The translations under genes and the position numbers were made by a program. Under the pieces are notes generated by a model. That model searched no databases. It was given only the letters and a program-made list of their open reading frames with translations, and was not told where the DNA came from. From Bemisia tabaci (lineage: Eukaryota; Arthropoda; Insecta; Hemiptera; Aleyrodidae), in assembly GCF_918797505.1 (NCBI RefSeq), contig NC_092793.1, forward strand, positions 85,510,411 through 85,574,410: a stretch of 64,000 nt of DNA, written 5' to 3'. Below, piece after piece: positions 14,201 to 28,400 of the stretch (its first letter is position 1; every line of letters starts with the position of its first letter).

Positions 14201-17200
14201 GTTATGTCATTGTGCATATGTGCACCCCAATTTTTATTAACAAGCCCTCAAAATCGGCTAAAAACGCGCAAATTTCAAAATGCTGTATTTTTGTATTGTG
14301 ACGATTTGCTCAGTTGCCAGAGTTGAATTAAACGTTAAACTTACAATTAATTGCATTTTAACCAATTTTAACCAAAATTCATGTTTCACTACATTACCCC
14401 CTCCCCCTCCTCTATTTTTGACCGTACTCCAGCGTTGCCAAAGTCACAATAGGTGTGTAGGAACTTTTTTCTTTTTTCCATTAAATATTATATTTTTATT
14501 CATATTCTTACATTTTACTCATGAAAAATGGGATAGCATGATTTTTTTCTACTTTTTTTTAAAGACTTTTAGTTAAGTATAACAGAACTACTACAAGTAT
14601 TTCCTTGTACCTATCTACAGGATTTATTAGGCCAGTCCACACCCGGTGGCATTAAGCTCAAAACTATCAAAGTATGGGTAAAAATGGACAAGAAATTCAT
14701 TGGAACACTTGGTTTTGTCCGAAACAAACTCCTTTTTAGTGAAAAAGTTGTTAAAGTTCGCGAATTTTCAAAGTTCCCATCCGCCGTTGTGACACCATAC
14801 CTACTGCAGATTTTTGGCGGCGCACTCCCAGCTTATTCACCGTGCCATCGACCAAGCATCAGCCATCGGAAACGTCGGGGTCATAAACAAACGAAAATGG
14901 ATAGCACAAAGGATCCAAACAACTCAAAATCTCTTAATTTTCATTAATTTTAATCCATTTTCGACTTCAACCAAGCATTAGACAATGATATTCATCGTAT
15001 TTTACAACCTGGAGCAACAGTCTATTGGCTCATCAAGATGTTGATTCCGAAAGTCAGTTCTTTTAAGTCCAAACCCTGACATTCTTTTTTTGGACCATTC
15101 TCTTTTCATTTTCGCCTCAGATCAAATGTTTAGCAATTTCTTTATCTTAAGTATGTGGTCCTGAATTCATTCAAGAGTTAGAAGTTCACCTTTTATCTAG
15201 TATTACAGCTTTATGACCCCTCAAACTTCACTGATATGATCTCATGTAGTTCAAGGTTCCTCAGCCCTGAACCAAGTGATTACACATCTGAGGTGTGTCT
15301 TATGGCTCTTCAAATTAAGGTTTAAAAATAAGTTAGGGGCTACAGTAACTTAATCCAGTTCTGCTCTCTTGTTCAATGTTTGTTATCAGTGTTTGTTCGT
15401 GTCTGTTCTTTGTAAGTGACTACTATGGTGCATACACAGTTACGCTATTGGTACAGGTATTATTGCTTTTTTTCTACAGTCAGGACTTCCTCTTAAGCAA
15501 AATAATTTACCAAAGAAATTCCCCTAGTTGCGTAAATAAATTGGTAAGTAGTTATTCAGTTAACATCTCCATGCGGTGACGCTAAGTTTCTGAGATCTGT
15601 CTTAAGTTGGTTTTGCATTTAGACGGTCACGCTTGTCAGATAAAATTACTGCTCTGGCAGCTTTAAATTAATACTTTCACCTCTGATTCATCAATAAACG
15701 ACACTCATGGTGTCATTTATCATTAATTAAAAAATTGGTTGCCTATACTTTAGCAACAAGAATAGTTTTCCAAAAATAGGTGGCCATGTGCCTGAACAGT
15801 TGAGGAGATGCATAACTCCTTCCTCTTTGCACAATTAACCAGTGATGCTTTAGTGATAATAACAGGAAAGGTCATCCCTCTGATTTTGAAACTGCGACCA
15901 TTTTTCGGCATCAATTTGACCCAACAGAAAGTGAATTGAAAGGCCTTCAAAGACTATGCTTGTACATTTAAAGAGTTTATATTTTTGCTGGTACACGTCT
16001 CAGCTTCCAACAAGAGCCCCTCCAGATGATTAGCCTTTTACAAAAGAGTTGCTTCAGTACAAGCGTATTGATTAGAAAGTATCAGAGGTTGGATTTGCCA
16101 CTTTTTCAGGGCATTTATGGTATCAAGGCGACAAGTTGGTGCCTCTGTCTGTTTTTGATTAACTCATTTCTAAAAGTATGAAAAGAAAAATAGGAAAAGC
16201 TATAGTAACTAAAGAGAGCAATCATGATTATCTTTAAAGGTTAGTGAAAAACTAGGGGGCTACGCCCCCTGGCCGCTACGCGGCCCAACCCCCTAAAGGC
16301 GCTCCGCGCCATCAATGGGCCGCTTCGCGGCCCTGTTTTTACCCTCCTATCAGTGTTAGTTTTATTTTTCCCCTAAAAAATTACGATATGAGGTATGCTT
16401 TAATTTTAAACTTTGCTTAAAATTACTTTAAAATTAAAAGGACGCGTTTTGGAATGACTGCTTGATGAAATATTGCAGTAAAACAATACACATTGTTAGT
16501 CAGGTAGTTATTTAGATTTCATGAGTCGGGAATCGAACCCACACTGAATTCTAAGTGAATGCATTCGACGTCTTAGACGACTCGGCCACCGCTCGACGTG
16601 GGGTCGCTGGTGCGAATCTTGTGTAGATAAGTGTAGAGCTGATGCTCAGGCTACCCAGCTACTGCGCAACCTCCTCGACCACTGCGCATCCTCCCGCGCA
16701 TAGCGGTAGCAGTACCGGAGCATTCTGTAAACTCACTCACTTTTATAACGTGATTTTAAAAAAACCTGGGTACTTTTTCCAAAATCTGGTTGCAGCGGGC
16801 TCATCTAGGGCCTATTACCTGTCGATTTACGCAAAAATCATGGAAATCGGCCCGGTAGAACGCTCAAACCAACTATGACAAAAAGTATAAATTTACATTG
16901 TTTAAATGGGAGAATTCGCAACTTTACCACGTAATATAAAAAAACCTGGGCCATATTTTGAAAATCTGAAAAGAGTTGGCTTATCTAGAGACAATTGCGC
17001 GTCGATAGCCGCAAAAATCATGAAAATCGGCCCGGTAGAACGCTGGAACTAAGCGTTACCAGTTTCGCAAAATTAGGAGGTCTTGGAGCTTATAGTATAG
17101 ATGACACTGAATTACATGCATTTTCATCCTATCATAAGGCTGATTTCATAGCAAAATAAATAAAGTAATTGTATCACATGCATAGTTATTGACTCTTCTT

Positions 17201-19405
17201 AATTTGAAACTTTTAACTAGCATTGCCTGGTATTTAAAGATGAAGGAATTATGCATTTCCCTAACTGTCGCGGCACTTCGGACTTATTCAGGCTGATATC
17301 AGTCTGACTCAGGGCAGTTTATGAAACACAGCCTGACGTCAGGTTGATTCACTTTTACTAGGGCTGTCGCATAAACATTTCAAAAATTCACCCTCCTGCC
17401 TTTCAAATCTGGCCGTCATTTTGGCATTTGGAGCAATCCCTATGACTTGAGGGCTATTATGACTTCATAAATGAAATCTACGACCAAAATTACATAAGAA
17501 ATGATACCTCACTTGCCTTATCACGCGAACTTTTTAAAAATCCACCCTCTTGTCTTTCAAAATTGGCTGCCATCTTGGATTTGGGGGACCCCGTTTTGAC
17601 CGGGGGACTTTTTTGACTTCATATCTGAAATCTACGACCAAAATTACATGGGAGTTGACACCTCACATGACACTGTATGCGTATTTTAAAAAAAAATCGA
17701 ACCCCCAGAGGCCTTATTACGGCCGCCATTTTGAAATTTATGCAATTTTGGGGGGTGTTCCGGGATCGAACCATGGTAAAATTTTGGTATGTTGTTCAAT
17801 AGGACCTCCTAAAGACGTTTACATAAGAAAAGTTTGTTAAGCAATTTATTCCGGGTTAACCCTTTTTTTTCGGATTTCTCCTTGACTAACCCCCCCCCCC
17901 CCCCCAAAAACCCGAAAGTCGTGGATTTAAGGATATGAATTTTGGGCAATATGCACGAATAGCTATCTACTGGCACTTGATTGACTAAACATGTATAGGA
18001 TATGCATTTACGAGCCACAAAAACAGCCTAACTTGACTTTTTCAGCGCCTTGACCCGATATTCCCGCCAAAAAAGCGAAAAATCGCATTTTCTCAAAAAC
18101 GGCCAAACTACAGATTTCGCGGTTTGTTGTTTCTCAATCAGTAGGTCTTCTAGTTGACATTTCTGCAAAAAAATCGCGGGTGATATGTTGACCGCATGAA
18201 AAGTGTTTAAAACGTACTGTGGCCCACATCATGCTTTCCTATTTTTTATGAGAAAGTACCACTTTAGTGAAACATCACATAGACATTCAAAATGTAAGAA
18301 TATGAATAAAAATATAATATTTAATGGAAAAAAGAAAAAAGTTCCTGCGCACCTATAGCGACTTTGGCAACGTTGAAGTACGGTCAAAAATACAGGGGGG
18401 GGGAGAGGGTTATGAAGTGAGACATGAATTTTGGTTAAAATTAGTATTAAACTGCAATTAATTGTAAGTTTACGTTTAATTCCACTCTGGCAACTGAGAT
18501 AATCGTCTTTAGACAAAAATACAACATTTGAAAATTTGCGCGTTTTTAGCCGATTTTGAGAGGTTGTAGATAAAAGTTGGGATGCACGATGACATGACCA
18601 ATCATTTTCCTTCAGAGTACCGAAGCATAAGTGCTTACTGTCAAATTTTTGAAGCTCTAGCTCAGTTTTAACATTACAACAAATTGGAACATTGGGCAAC
18701 ATGCAGGATTTTGCCCGATGCCGAGGGGTAGTTTCTGGCGTTGCACAACCCTTAAAAATTGTTTTGGATTTTCTTTCTTGACTGAATTCTTATTTTTGTA
18801 CGTGGGGTTAACGATTTAGGGGGTACCTTAAGGTGTACATTATTTTTGAGTTTTGCGAAAATCAAGTTGCTCAACCTCTAAAAAGTTTCTATGTAGTCTT
18901 TAAATGAACCCCCTTAAATGAAAAAATTTAAAAACAAATTTAACCCGTGCTTCATGGGGCCTAAATTCAAAATTCAAAAATTTTGGCGAGCGACACATCA
19001 ATTCTAAGGGAAAATCGCAAGTTACGGCCCTATAGTTAGAAATTTCGTCGGTTTTGGCGTATTTTGAAGCGTAAGGTCACAAACGGCCCAATGACAACGT
19101 GAGGCTACGAGCCGGCGGGGCGCGCCGGGCACCGCGCTGCGTCTAAATGCGATAACAGGAAGTGAAGTATAAGAGGTGACAGAGTTGAGAACAAAGACAA
19201 AAATTATCAGTTTTATTGTTGACTATGACACTAAACGTATTGACGAACACATTCAACATAAAAAACAGATGAGTTTAAAACAAATATAAAATCTCTTCAG
19301 GAAAACGTATATACAAATTCTCATACATGCAATATACTCAAAATTAAATAACAAATTAAAGTCTTTTCGAGGAAAATATGCTTACGGATTACACAACCAT
19401 AAAAG

Positions 19406-19445
<40 letters not shown>

Positions 19446-22400
19446 AATCAATTGAAAAACGAAATAAGCTTAATTGAGATTTAATATGAGTATGAATCAA
19501 TAAAAGGTCTGTAACAATGTTACATTTCATAGTTAAGAATACTGCCTTGAACTCAGTAGATTGTGGGATACCTGAAATTACCAAAGAATTAGATTCTGAC
19601 CATTCTCCCATTAACATGGACATGTATAATTCAGAGTTTTTGAAAAAGGTGACCACCTCAATGAAAAACAAAAAAGACCGACCGTAAACTTTGAAGCTGA
19701 TTGAGCTTGATTTATCTTTAATATTGTTGACCTTTTTTCTGAGCTCAACAAAAACTATGGGATTAGTCGAGTTTTGAACCCTGCTCTCAGGCGCCAAAGG
19801 TGAAGCACTTGACCACTCGGCTACTGGGAAGGTTGTGTATATCAGTGACTAATGTGTCATATATACCCGTGGGTGAGGCCAGGTAATCAACATCAGCTGT
19901 AAGTGGGCGGAGCCAGATTGAACCTCTCGAATATAACTTTCTACTTGATGCTGCGTCAAATGTACCAATGAAAAGGAGGGCAAACAAGAGTCTTATTGAT
20001 ACATACAACCTTCAATGATTTCACATGAAATGAAAAAACTTACTATCTTCCACTCGGCAAGACTCATAAGCGAGCTTGAATTTATCCTATCTGGAAACTC
20101 TCTCCTGGGCGCGAGCTTTCTTCTTGTCTGCTCTCCTCTTCTTTGCTGCAAGAATGGTATCCTTCACAGTGGATATTATGCCTTCTCATTCAGGTTTCCG
20201 CTAAAGAATTAAAAATGCTTTATCCTCTTCATTTTCCATGAGATCTAGAGCATTATTGCTTAAAGCAAAATCAGTCTCCAAATTCTTTTGAACCAGCGAT
20301 CGACGGCTGGCATTTTTTGATACACACCTCCACTCCTCATAGAAGTATAAATTTTTTTTTAAAAACATGGACACTATGTATCACAGGGATTCTACATTTT
20401 TCATTCCATATTGGAATTACCAGATCAGAGGTTTTCCACGCACTGTCATTGACATTCATGTGTAAACACTTCACATGATAGAAAAACACTTGGAGCACTT
20501 CCCGAATTTGGGGCAATTTTCTTTCATCCTATTACTCTTCAACTTTTCCGATTAAATTAACATTAGCCGCATTTGATCGTGTAAAGGGCTTACTATCCAA
20601 CAACATCGCACATATCTTTTTAATTAATCAAATACCAGTGGTTTCCGTTATTTCCGGTGGATAAGAATTTTCTGTTTTGATGATCAACAGGTATGTTGAC
20701 AATGGCAGCCTTTACTACCAGTGATTTTCAGAGCTGTTCTGTAGTTAAGGCAAATATTCCCCACTTGCGCTCCTAATCGTACAAACTATTTGTCACTCTT
20801 TTCATCACTTCCTTGTACGCCTCATATTTCCACATCTATATTGAAAAAGTATACTGCATTTTCATTATGGATAGAAAATGTGGATGCTTCTCCACCTGAT
20901 TTCCCCCTCTCACCCCGCCGTCCGTTCCTCTATGCCAGTGCAATGCTGCGATTCGCAACCCTTCGCGCGCGCTCAGCGCCCCGCCGGCCCACAGCCTCAC
21001 GTCGTCATGGGGCCGTTTGTGACCTTACGCTTCAAGATACGCCAAGACCGACGAAATTTCCCTCCAAAGGAACGTAACCTGCGATTTTCCCTTTGGATTC
21101 ATATTTCGCTTGCCAAAATTTTTGAATTGAGGATTTAGGCCCTTTAAGGCACGGATTAAAATTTTTTAAAATTGTTTTCCTTGTAGGGGGTTTATTTAGA
21201 GACTACATAGAAACTTCTTAGAGGTTGAGCAACTTGATTTTCGCAAAACTCGGTACCATCATCGAAATTCGGAGGTGACCCTCAAAGTGGGACACCCTAC
21301 TGGACTCCCTTGGGAGGAGAGAGGGTGGCCCTAATTTTGGTAGCGTAGGTTCCTGGCAAAATTTTGAAATCCAACAAAATCAGAAAGAACAGAAAATTAA
21401 CCTAAATCGAACCCAAGAGGTCCAAAATGGGCCCGTTGCAAACTTTTGCCAGAGCAAAAATAAGAGTTGCTCCGTATGGTAAATTACTCAAAATCACGAA
21501 GAGCGCATTGGCAAAGTATAATATGCACTGCGTTAGAAATTTGCGTTTTCTTGAGCTTCCCGCTTTCAAAACGATACTACGGTACTGGTGAACATTTCAT
21601 GATAGGAGGCGTTCCATCCAACCCTTGCGCACCAAGGCACCGCGCAATGTTCAACAAAGCCGACATCAGCCCGCCAAAACACACGTGATGAGACGGTATT
21701 TTATCAACCGGCACGTTAATATTTACATATTCCTTGCGTTGATAAAGGCCTCCCGGGGTGCTTCCTCACGATTTGCACGTTGAAGCATCAGTCATGTTAA
21801 ATATTGTGTATCATCCTAGTGCGCTGTTCTGGGTTGAATAGAATGACTCCTCTTATGAAGTGTTCACCTAGGCTGTAGTATTGTTTTTGAAGCGAGAGGC
21901 TTAAAAAAACGCAAAATTTTTATGTAGATTGTAAAGTTTGAAGTGCAATTCAGACTTTGCCAATGCATTCATTGTGATTTTGGACACACTTTCCATCAGA
22001 AACAACTCTAATTTACGCATTAGCAAAAGTTTACAACAGGCCAATTGATCCATCGATCAGACCATGTTTCTGTCCAATCCATGTATTTAGATGAGTTTCT
22101 ATGGCTATATATTACATTAAGTCTGCTAAAACAAGTAGAAAAAGTATTCCAAAGTGCATACAATTACTTAAATAAACGAGAAGTTTGCTAATAAAGAAAA
22201 GAGACGGTCTGGACCTACTGAAATAATGTAAGAGAAATACAGTTTGAGCTTTCTTCAACTTTCTTCGCAAGTCGTTCATTTCCGCTCATATGTTCTGAAG
22301 CAAAAAGGAAAAAATTATCAATCATGAAAAATTAATTCACCTCAACCCCATGATCACGAGTATTTATCTGGGTTTGGTATACATGCTGTTAAAATAAAGT

Positions 22401-25400
22401 CAGTAATGAGGAATGCGTTTTGAAACGAATGAAATTCAAGAATTAAGATAAAGGGAAAGAGTTTTAGACATATAAATTGCCCTATCCCGAGTAGGAATTG
22501 GAGCACTCCATTTTTCGCTGCATGAACGATCTCATAGGCAGGTGTTCCACTTTACGAGGTTATCCACTCTCATAGTCCTTATGGAGAATTAGATTGAATC
22601 AAGAGTGGACAGAGATCCCAATGCAAGATTCAAGTTAAGAGGGCGGAGCACCATTGAGATCTGCACCCCGTTTCCATAGCGTTTCTGACCTCAAATACAT
22701 AGACTTAAGTACTTTCAGGAAGATTTTGCATGAGACTAATTTTTTCCATGCTAAGGCTGTTTTAAACATCATTTATGAGTGCTGCTGTAATCAATAAAAA
22801 TTGAATTGCTTCTACTGATACTGAGCGGCACGATAGCAAGAGTTATAAATCTCACAGGAAGTTGTCCAAAGGTTTCTTCGTCTCAAAAGGGCTAAGTAAA
22901 ACAAGGCTGCTGTTTGTCACCAACATTATTTAAAGTATACCTAGAGCACATGTTGGAGGAGTGGAAAAGGAAAGTTGCGGGGATGAGCATTCCACTCCTT
23001 GATGGGCAGACCATTTATACCCTATGCTTTGCTAAGGACCATATCGTAATGGCTCGAGATGAGAAGGATGTGAATTATATAGAGCGGAAGTTGGTAGAAG
23101 AATATAGGGGATGGGGCTTGGATGTTAGTGTGTCCAAAACAGAGAAGCTGGTTGTGGGAGCAGTGCATCAACGGCAAAGCATTGAGCTTGATGATGGACG
23201 GAGGATGGGGCTTTTTTCAAGACAACCAAGTTTTTGCTAAAATGACTATTTCCCGCCATTTTTGGCTGCAATTATAAGTGGGCTTCGATGAATTTAAAAA
23301 ATAAAACCAAATTTGATTTTTCTATTCTCAAATACCCTCAGATACCACGATTTGATGCAAATTCATTGATAAACATCACAAATACTGACTCCAGCACATT
23401 CGTTATCCCCGATTCGGAGTTTCAGATAAATACATCGACTAATAGCTAAAATGCCAATTTTCCGCCATTTTTGGCCGCCATCTTGAAATAAAGTAAGCAT
23501 GTCGACTTGCGGATTGCGCGAAAAAATGGCCTTTTTTAGCCTCCTTCAAACGAGGTTTCACAGGGTAAGGGGGTGTTTCCATCTGAAAAAAAGTTTTAGC
23601 CCCCCCCTTCCGAAGGATGCTCCGCAAAATTTTGGATGTGCCAAAAAGTAGTTCTCTTTGACTTAGAAACATTCCCTAAGTTTCTTCTCAATTGCTCCAT
23701 TAGGGAAAATTTTAGAACGGGGGTACAGATTTTTGGGACACCCTGTATATCGTACCATTTTTGCTATTTATTTCGACGTCGATCCTACATATATATACAC
23801 GGTTTAAAAATAGATTATATCAAAATTATCAAATAATTACGTTTTTTTTTTATAAGTTCTGACAGTTTCATTTATATATTTCAAAATTTCCAATATATCT
23901 TCATTAGTTCCAATATTGCATCACTCATTAGTCGTATTTTGTTCGACGAAACAATTCGGAACACCTCGTAACACCTCGTAACAACCGTATTTTGTTCAAA
24001 TGTTTTTTATGTTAAGGGGCGTGGCCTATTTTTTTATTTTGCACAATTTGGCAACGTTTTCGGAACATTGTTTCGAAACTATCGGAACGTCCTCCAAGCT
24101 TGTTTCGGCGAGGTTGAAACAGTTGAAACAGGATTTCTAACCTCACTTTTGGCAGCTCCACTCTCATTGGCTGCTAAAAAAAGTGGCGCAAATAACAAAA
24201 GTCAGAAAACATGTTTCGTCGAACAAAATATGACTATTCCATAAAGGGATGGCAGTAGGGTCATTCCACGCCTAGGTAGTCCGGAGGGAATTTTTTTCCC
24301 CCCCTCCAAATGACCCAACAATATTTATTTTTGGACTCCTTAATACTCCTAGTTTTTGGAAATATATGGGGTTTACATCCGTTTTGTTTTTTTTCTCGCA
24401 ATTTTCACGTGTTTCGTAACCCCATTGGTTAGCTTCATCCTACTGTGAAAAGAGTGACAGTTTGGTAGCAATATTTTCTGGTGTTCCCGCCAAAACCAAG
24501 TTTCAGTTTATGTTTGCAGTTGTCAAGAAACTGATTCAATGTGCTCCTGCAAAGTTTCAATTTTTAAAAGTAATTACTGTGTATTATATGTAACTTTTAA
24601 AACTAAGTGTACTGACTGTCACACCCGTTACGCAAAACATGGGTTTTTTAATGTAACTATTTTAATTCATGTTATTTTGAGATGCTAATTTTTTCCGTAC
24701 GTCTTCAAGTCAAGTACAGCTTTGGAGTATTTTTTCCAAATTTTTATTTCAACAATTGATAGGCAAAACTGCGTAACGGGTGTGACACGTTACGGGTGTG
24801 ACACGTTACGGGTGTGACACGTTACGGGTGTGACACGTTAATGAGAAGAGGCTTCAATTATGCAGATGTTGCCTCACTTCTCACCATTTTTTCTATGGTT
24901 ATCACAAGAAATACACTCATATGCACAATTAGAGGTATGTATACATCTAATAAGAGAGAGATAGCCAACTTTTTTGCCATATTACAGTATTTAAAGTGAA
25001 TACACCTATCTCAAAAGGACTTCAAATAGAACTCGTTGAACTCTCTCCGATTGGATTGAAATATTTTCACTTTACTATAGGCCTAGACCTATCGTACCAG
25101 GATTTTTTTTTGGTTAATTTGGATCATGCAAGGTCCAGGACCGCGGGGACGAAAGGGGAATCCTGAGCTACCCGAAGAAAAGCCCTGGGACGGTAGGTCT
25201 GGGCCACCCTGTAGAAAAATGTAGTTTTGGCATGTTCTACATTAAAATGCGTCAAATTGCTGATTGATTTACTGCTTAGGATTGCCTACAATAAGAGTAT
25301 GAAAAGAAAAGTAAGTTTTTTAACTTTTCATTTCTCTCAGAAATGATGGACCTCAGAGAGACAATCTGTCACACCCGTTACGTCACACCCGTTACGCAAA

Positions 25401-28400
25401 CTCTCCCATTTTTCAAGGAAAGAAAAAAAGATAATCGAAAACGGATCATCGGCAGATGAAGCAAAAACCCGTGGCTTCATCATATAATTTAATCAGATTT
25501 TTAAATTGATAAAATTCGCTGAGTTTCCACTTTACACTCACTGAGGAAAAACTCACTTCCAAAATCGGTCACGCCCGTTGCGCAGCCTTTTAATTTTTTC
25601 CTGAGGAATGGAACAAAGTAAAAACAATTTCTGATAAACTAAAATGATCTATAAAAAAAGTTCTTTCTGCTACTGCAGATAATTTTTTAATTAAACCCCA
25701 AGAAAGAGTTTAAATTCTTGATTAAAGTTAAATTGTTGTCACACCCGTTACAATGGAATGACCCAGTAGGGCTTTGAAGGAGAGATGTTGCAAAGGTAGT
25801 TGCCCAATAACCTCTGAGAGGATGGGCATATGTGGCATTTGGGTGTCGCAGAACGCCAGAGTGCGTAGTAGGAGCGACTATATATGTATATATATTTACT
25901 GTACTGATACTGATAATGACGATCACGTCCTGACTGTCTGAAACAAATGGGCCTGTTGCAAACTTTTGCTAGCGTAGAATGAAGAAGTGTTTCCTATAGA
26001 TAATGCCTCAAAAATCACGATGAGCGCATCGGCAAAGTCTGAAATGCACTCATAAATTCACAATCTGCGTAAGAAATTTGCGTTATTTTGAGCTTCCCGC
26101 TTCAAAAACGATACTACTGCACAGGTGAACATTTTGTTAGAGGAGTCGCTCCATCGTCGGCAATATTCATCATGGCCGACGCTTGCGCAGTTCCTCACGT
26201 AATTCGAGGAGAGTTCAAGGTCAATTAAGGCGGGCGAGGAAAATATGAACGTAAACACGCCGATTGTTATGGTTTAATCCTGTTCAGGTGTTATCTCGTC
26301 CCATCACACGTGTTTTGGCGGACTGGCGTCGGCCATGATGAGTATTGTCGCCAATGGAACGACTCCTCTAACAAAATGTTCACCTGTACCGTAGTATCGT
26401 TTCCGAAGCGGGAAGCTCAAAAAACGCAAATATCTTACGCAGATTGTGAAGTTATGAGTGCATTTCAGACTTTGCCGATGCGCTCATCGTGATTTTGGGG
26501 GCATTATCTGCAGGAAACAACTCTTAGTTTTGCTCTAGCAAAAGTTTGCAACAGGCCCATTGTAGAAATGTGGGGGTGGGGGATGGTTTGAAAGTTTCGT
26601 CGGTTTCTGTCTCCAGCAAGCAACTGTTGCTTTGCCTCATATTGGACGCAGTAAATTTTAAGTTAGGACAGCATGCTGCAGAGAAGGCGACTAGCGTTTT
26701 TCATGCAAAACGCATTGTAAAAATTGTATGCATGGGAACAACTTGGATTGCCATGATGGTCAGTTTTTTGCTTCCCTTTTCATTAATCCTTTTGTGGACA
26801 TTAGTGCATTACCAGGGCAGTCTTCCTCGCTGTGATTCACAACATCTCACCAAAACAGCGACTGGAACTTACGACTAGTGCTGCTCATTGGAACTGCGAC
26901 TGGATGAAACACTGTGCTGAGGAGGCGGAAAGAACTGTGAAAAAATAGAGGGACAGTCTGGAACCAAATTCCCAGGGAACTTCTTTTTAGGATCAAATGA
27001 TATAAAAAAAGTCAAATTTAAAGCAAACTTTTATACTCTACCAAATCTTTAGCGCCTAACTTTGAATTTTAACAGTTGAGAACCATTAAGAATATTTAGA
27101 AGGAATGTTGTTCTGTAGACTCCTAAGGCTTTACTGATGGGGTAGAGGAAGGAACTTTTGAAACTTTTTGAATTCAAAACTTGCCTAGGAATTCGGACGA
27201 AATTCTCAACAAAATTTGGATTCTTCACACTAGATTACTTGAAAACATGGACTTCCCAACTCTCTACGTCAATTTAGCGACCTGATATTTTGTAGAGAAG
27301 AGCTCTGTTCCCCACTTTCAGGGGATAGTGTTTCGGGCAGAGATGGATCGGTTTTGGACTCTTTGGTTTCGATTTAGGTTAATTTTCTATACTTTCTAAT
27401 TTGATAGATTTTCAAATTTTGCCAGGAACCTTTACTACTAAAATTTAATTAATAATTAGTACTCATGTTTTCGTAGGATTTTTCAAATGATGGTACTGCC
27501 GTTCAGGATCTACAGATTGGAACAAGCGAAATACGAATGGGTAGCTAGTACATGGTAAAACTTCACTGACCTGTACCAATTCATTATTACAACTTAATGG
27601 AGGCTCGCTAGGCATGAGCATTTTTAGTTTGGCGGAAATACTTTTTAAGAGACATTCAAGGTGCTGCAAAGCATGATGGGTTGGTGTATGCTCAGGAACG
27701 CCACAGTCAGAACTTGGAACAAAATTATCGTAACAACTGAATGTTTTGAATCCTATCCTAAAATCAAAAAAGAAGCAGATGAATTAGTGAAACAGGTTTT
27801 ACTTCAAATTGGCCAATGGCAGGGGAGACATGAAAAAAGGCTGCAAAGATGAAAAATAAAAAATGGAAGGTTTTTATGAATTGTTTTCAAACTAGCAGTT
27901 TTATCAAGAAAACTTCTCGTTGGAAAAGATAATTTGATAAGAGTAAAAGAGCGATTTCCTGTGCAATTATTTGGGAAGACAGTTTGAGGAAAATAAGAAG
28001 GTATTAACATAAAAGAAGATTACCATTATCCATAAGATATGACTGCACTGCATTTCTATCCAAAAAATATGCGGTCATAGAGGACCATTAGAAGGGCTTA
28101 AAACCGGGGGTTTTTTACTTTTAGCCACTCAAGGAGGAGGAAGGGGTAAACATTCAAACCACTCTTGAGTGCATAAATGACTGAATGAATCAATAAAATA
28201 AAGTAACTTGGTCTGGTTCTAACATAGGAGCTCTTTTCAAGGACCTTTATTTGATTTAGGGGAAGACGGGGTAATAAGAGAGACGGTGGGGTAATAAGAG
28301 AGTGACACCCTTATTTGAGGAGTTGTAATTGAGTTACAAATTTGAAAAAAAATAGGGCATATGCACCTATCAACAAGTAACACTTCCTCAAAGTTTCAAT

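Noticed and set aside
16522..16594. Functional tRNA-Leu gene
   Set aside because: A and B boxes are present, but the acceptor ends do not pair and the segment recurs at the same place in several Helitron copies.
16252..16606. Stand-alone SINE with a tRNA head
   Set aside because: The repeat extends about 500 bp beyond the tRNA-like part to a TC start after A and ends at a hairpin plus CTAG before T, without a target duplication. A Helitron explains the whole unit better.
19321..20008. 158- and 73-codon minus-strand frames as genes
   Set aside because: They read through a poly-T tract and a tRNA-like SINE head.
24774..24842. CRISPR-like array
   Set aside because: The units are head-to-tail with no spacers, inside a eukaryotic TIR element.
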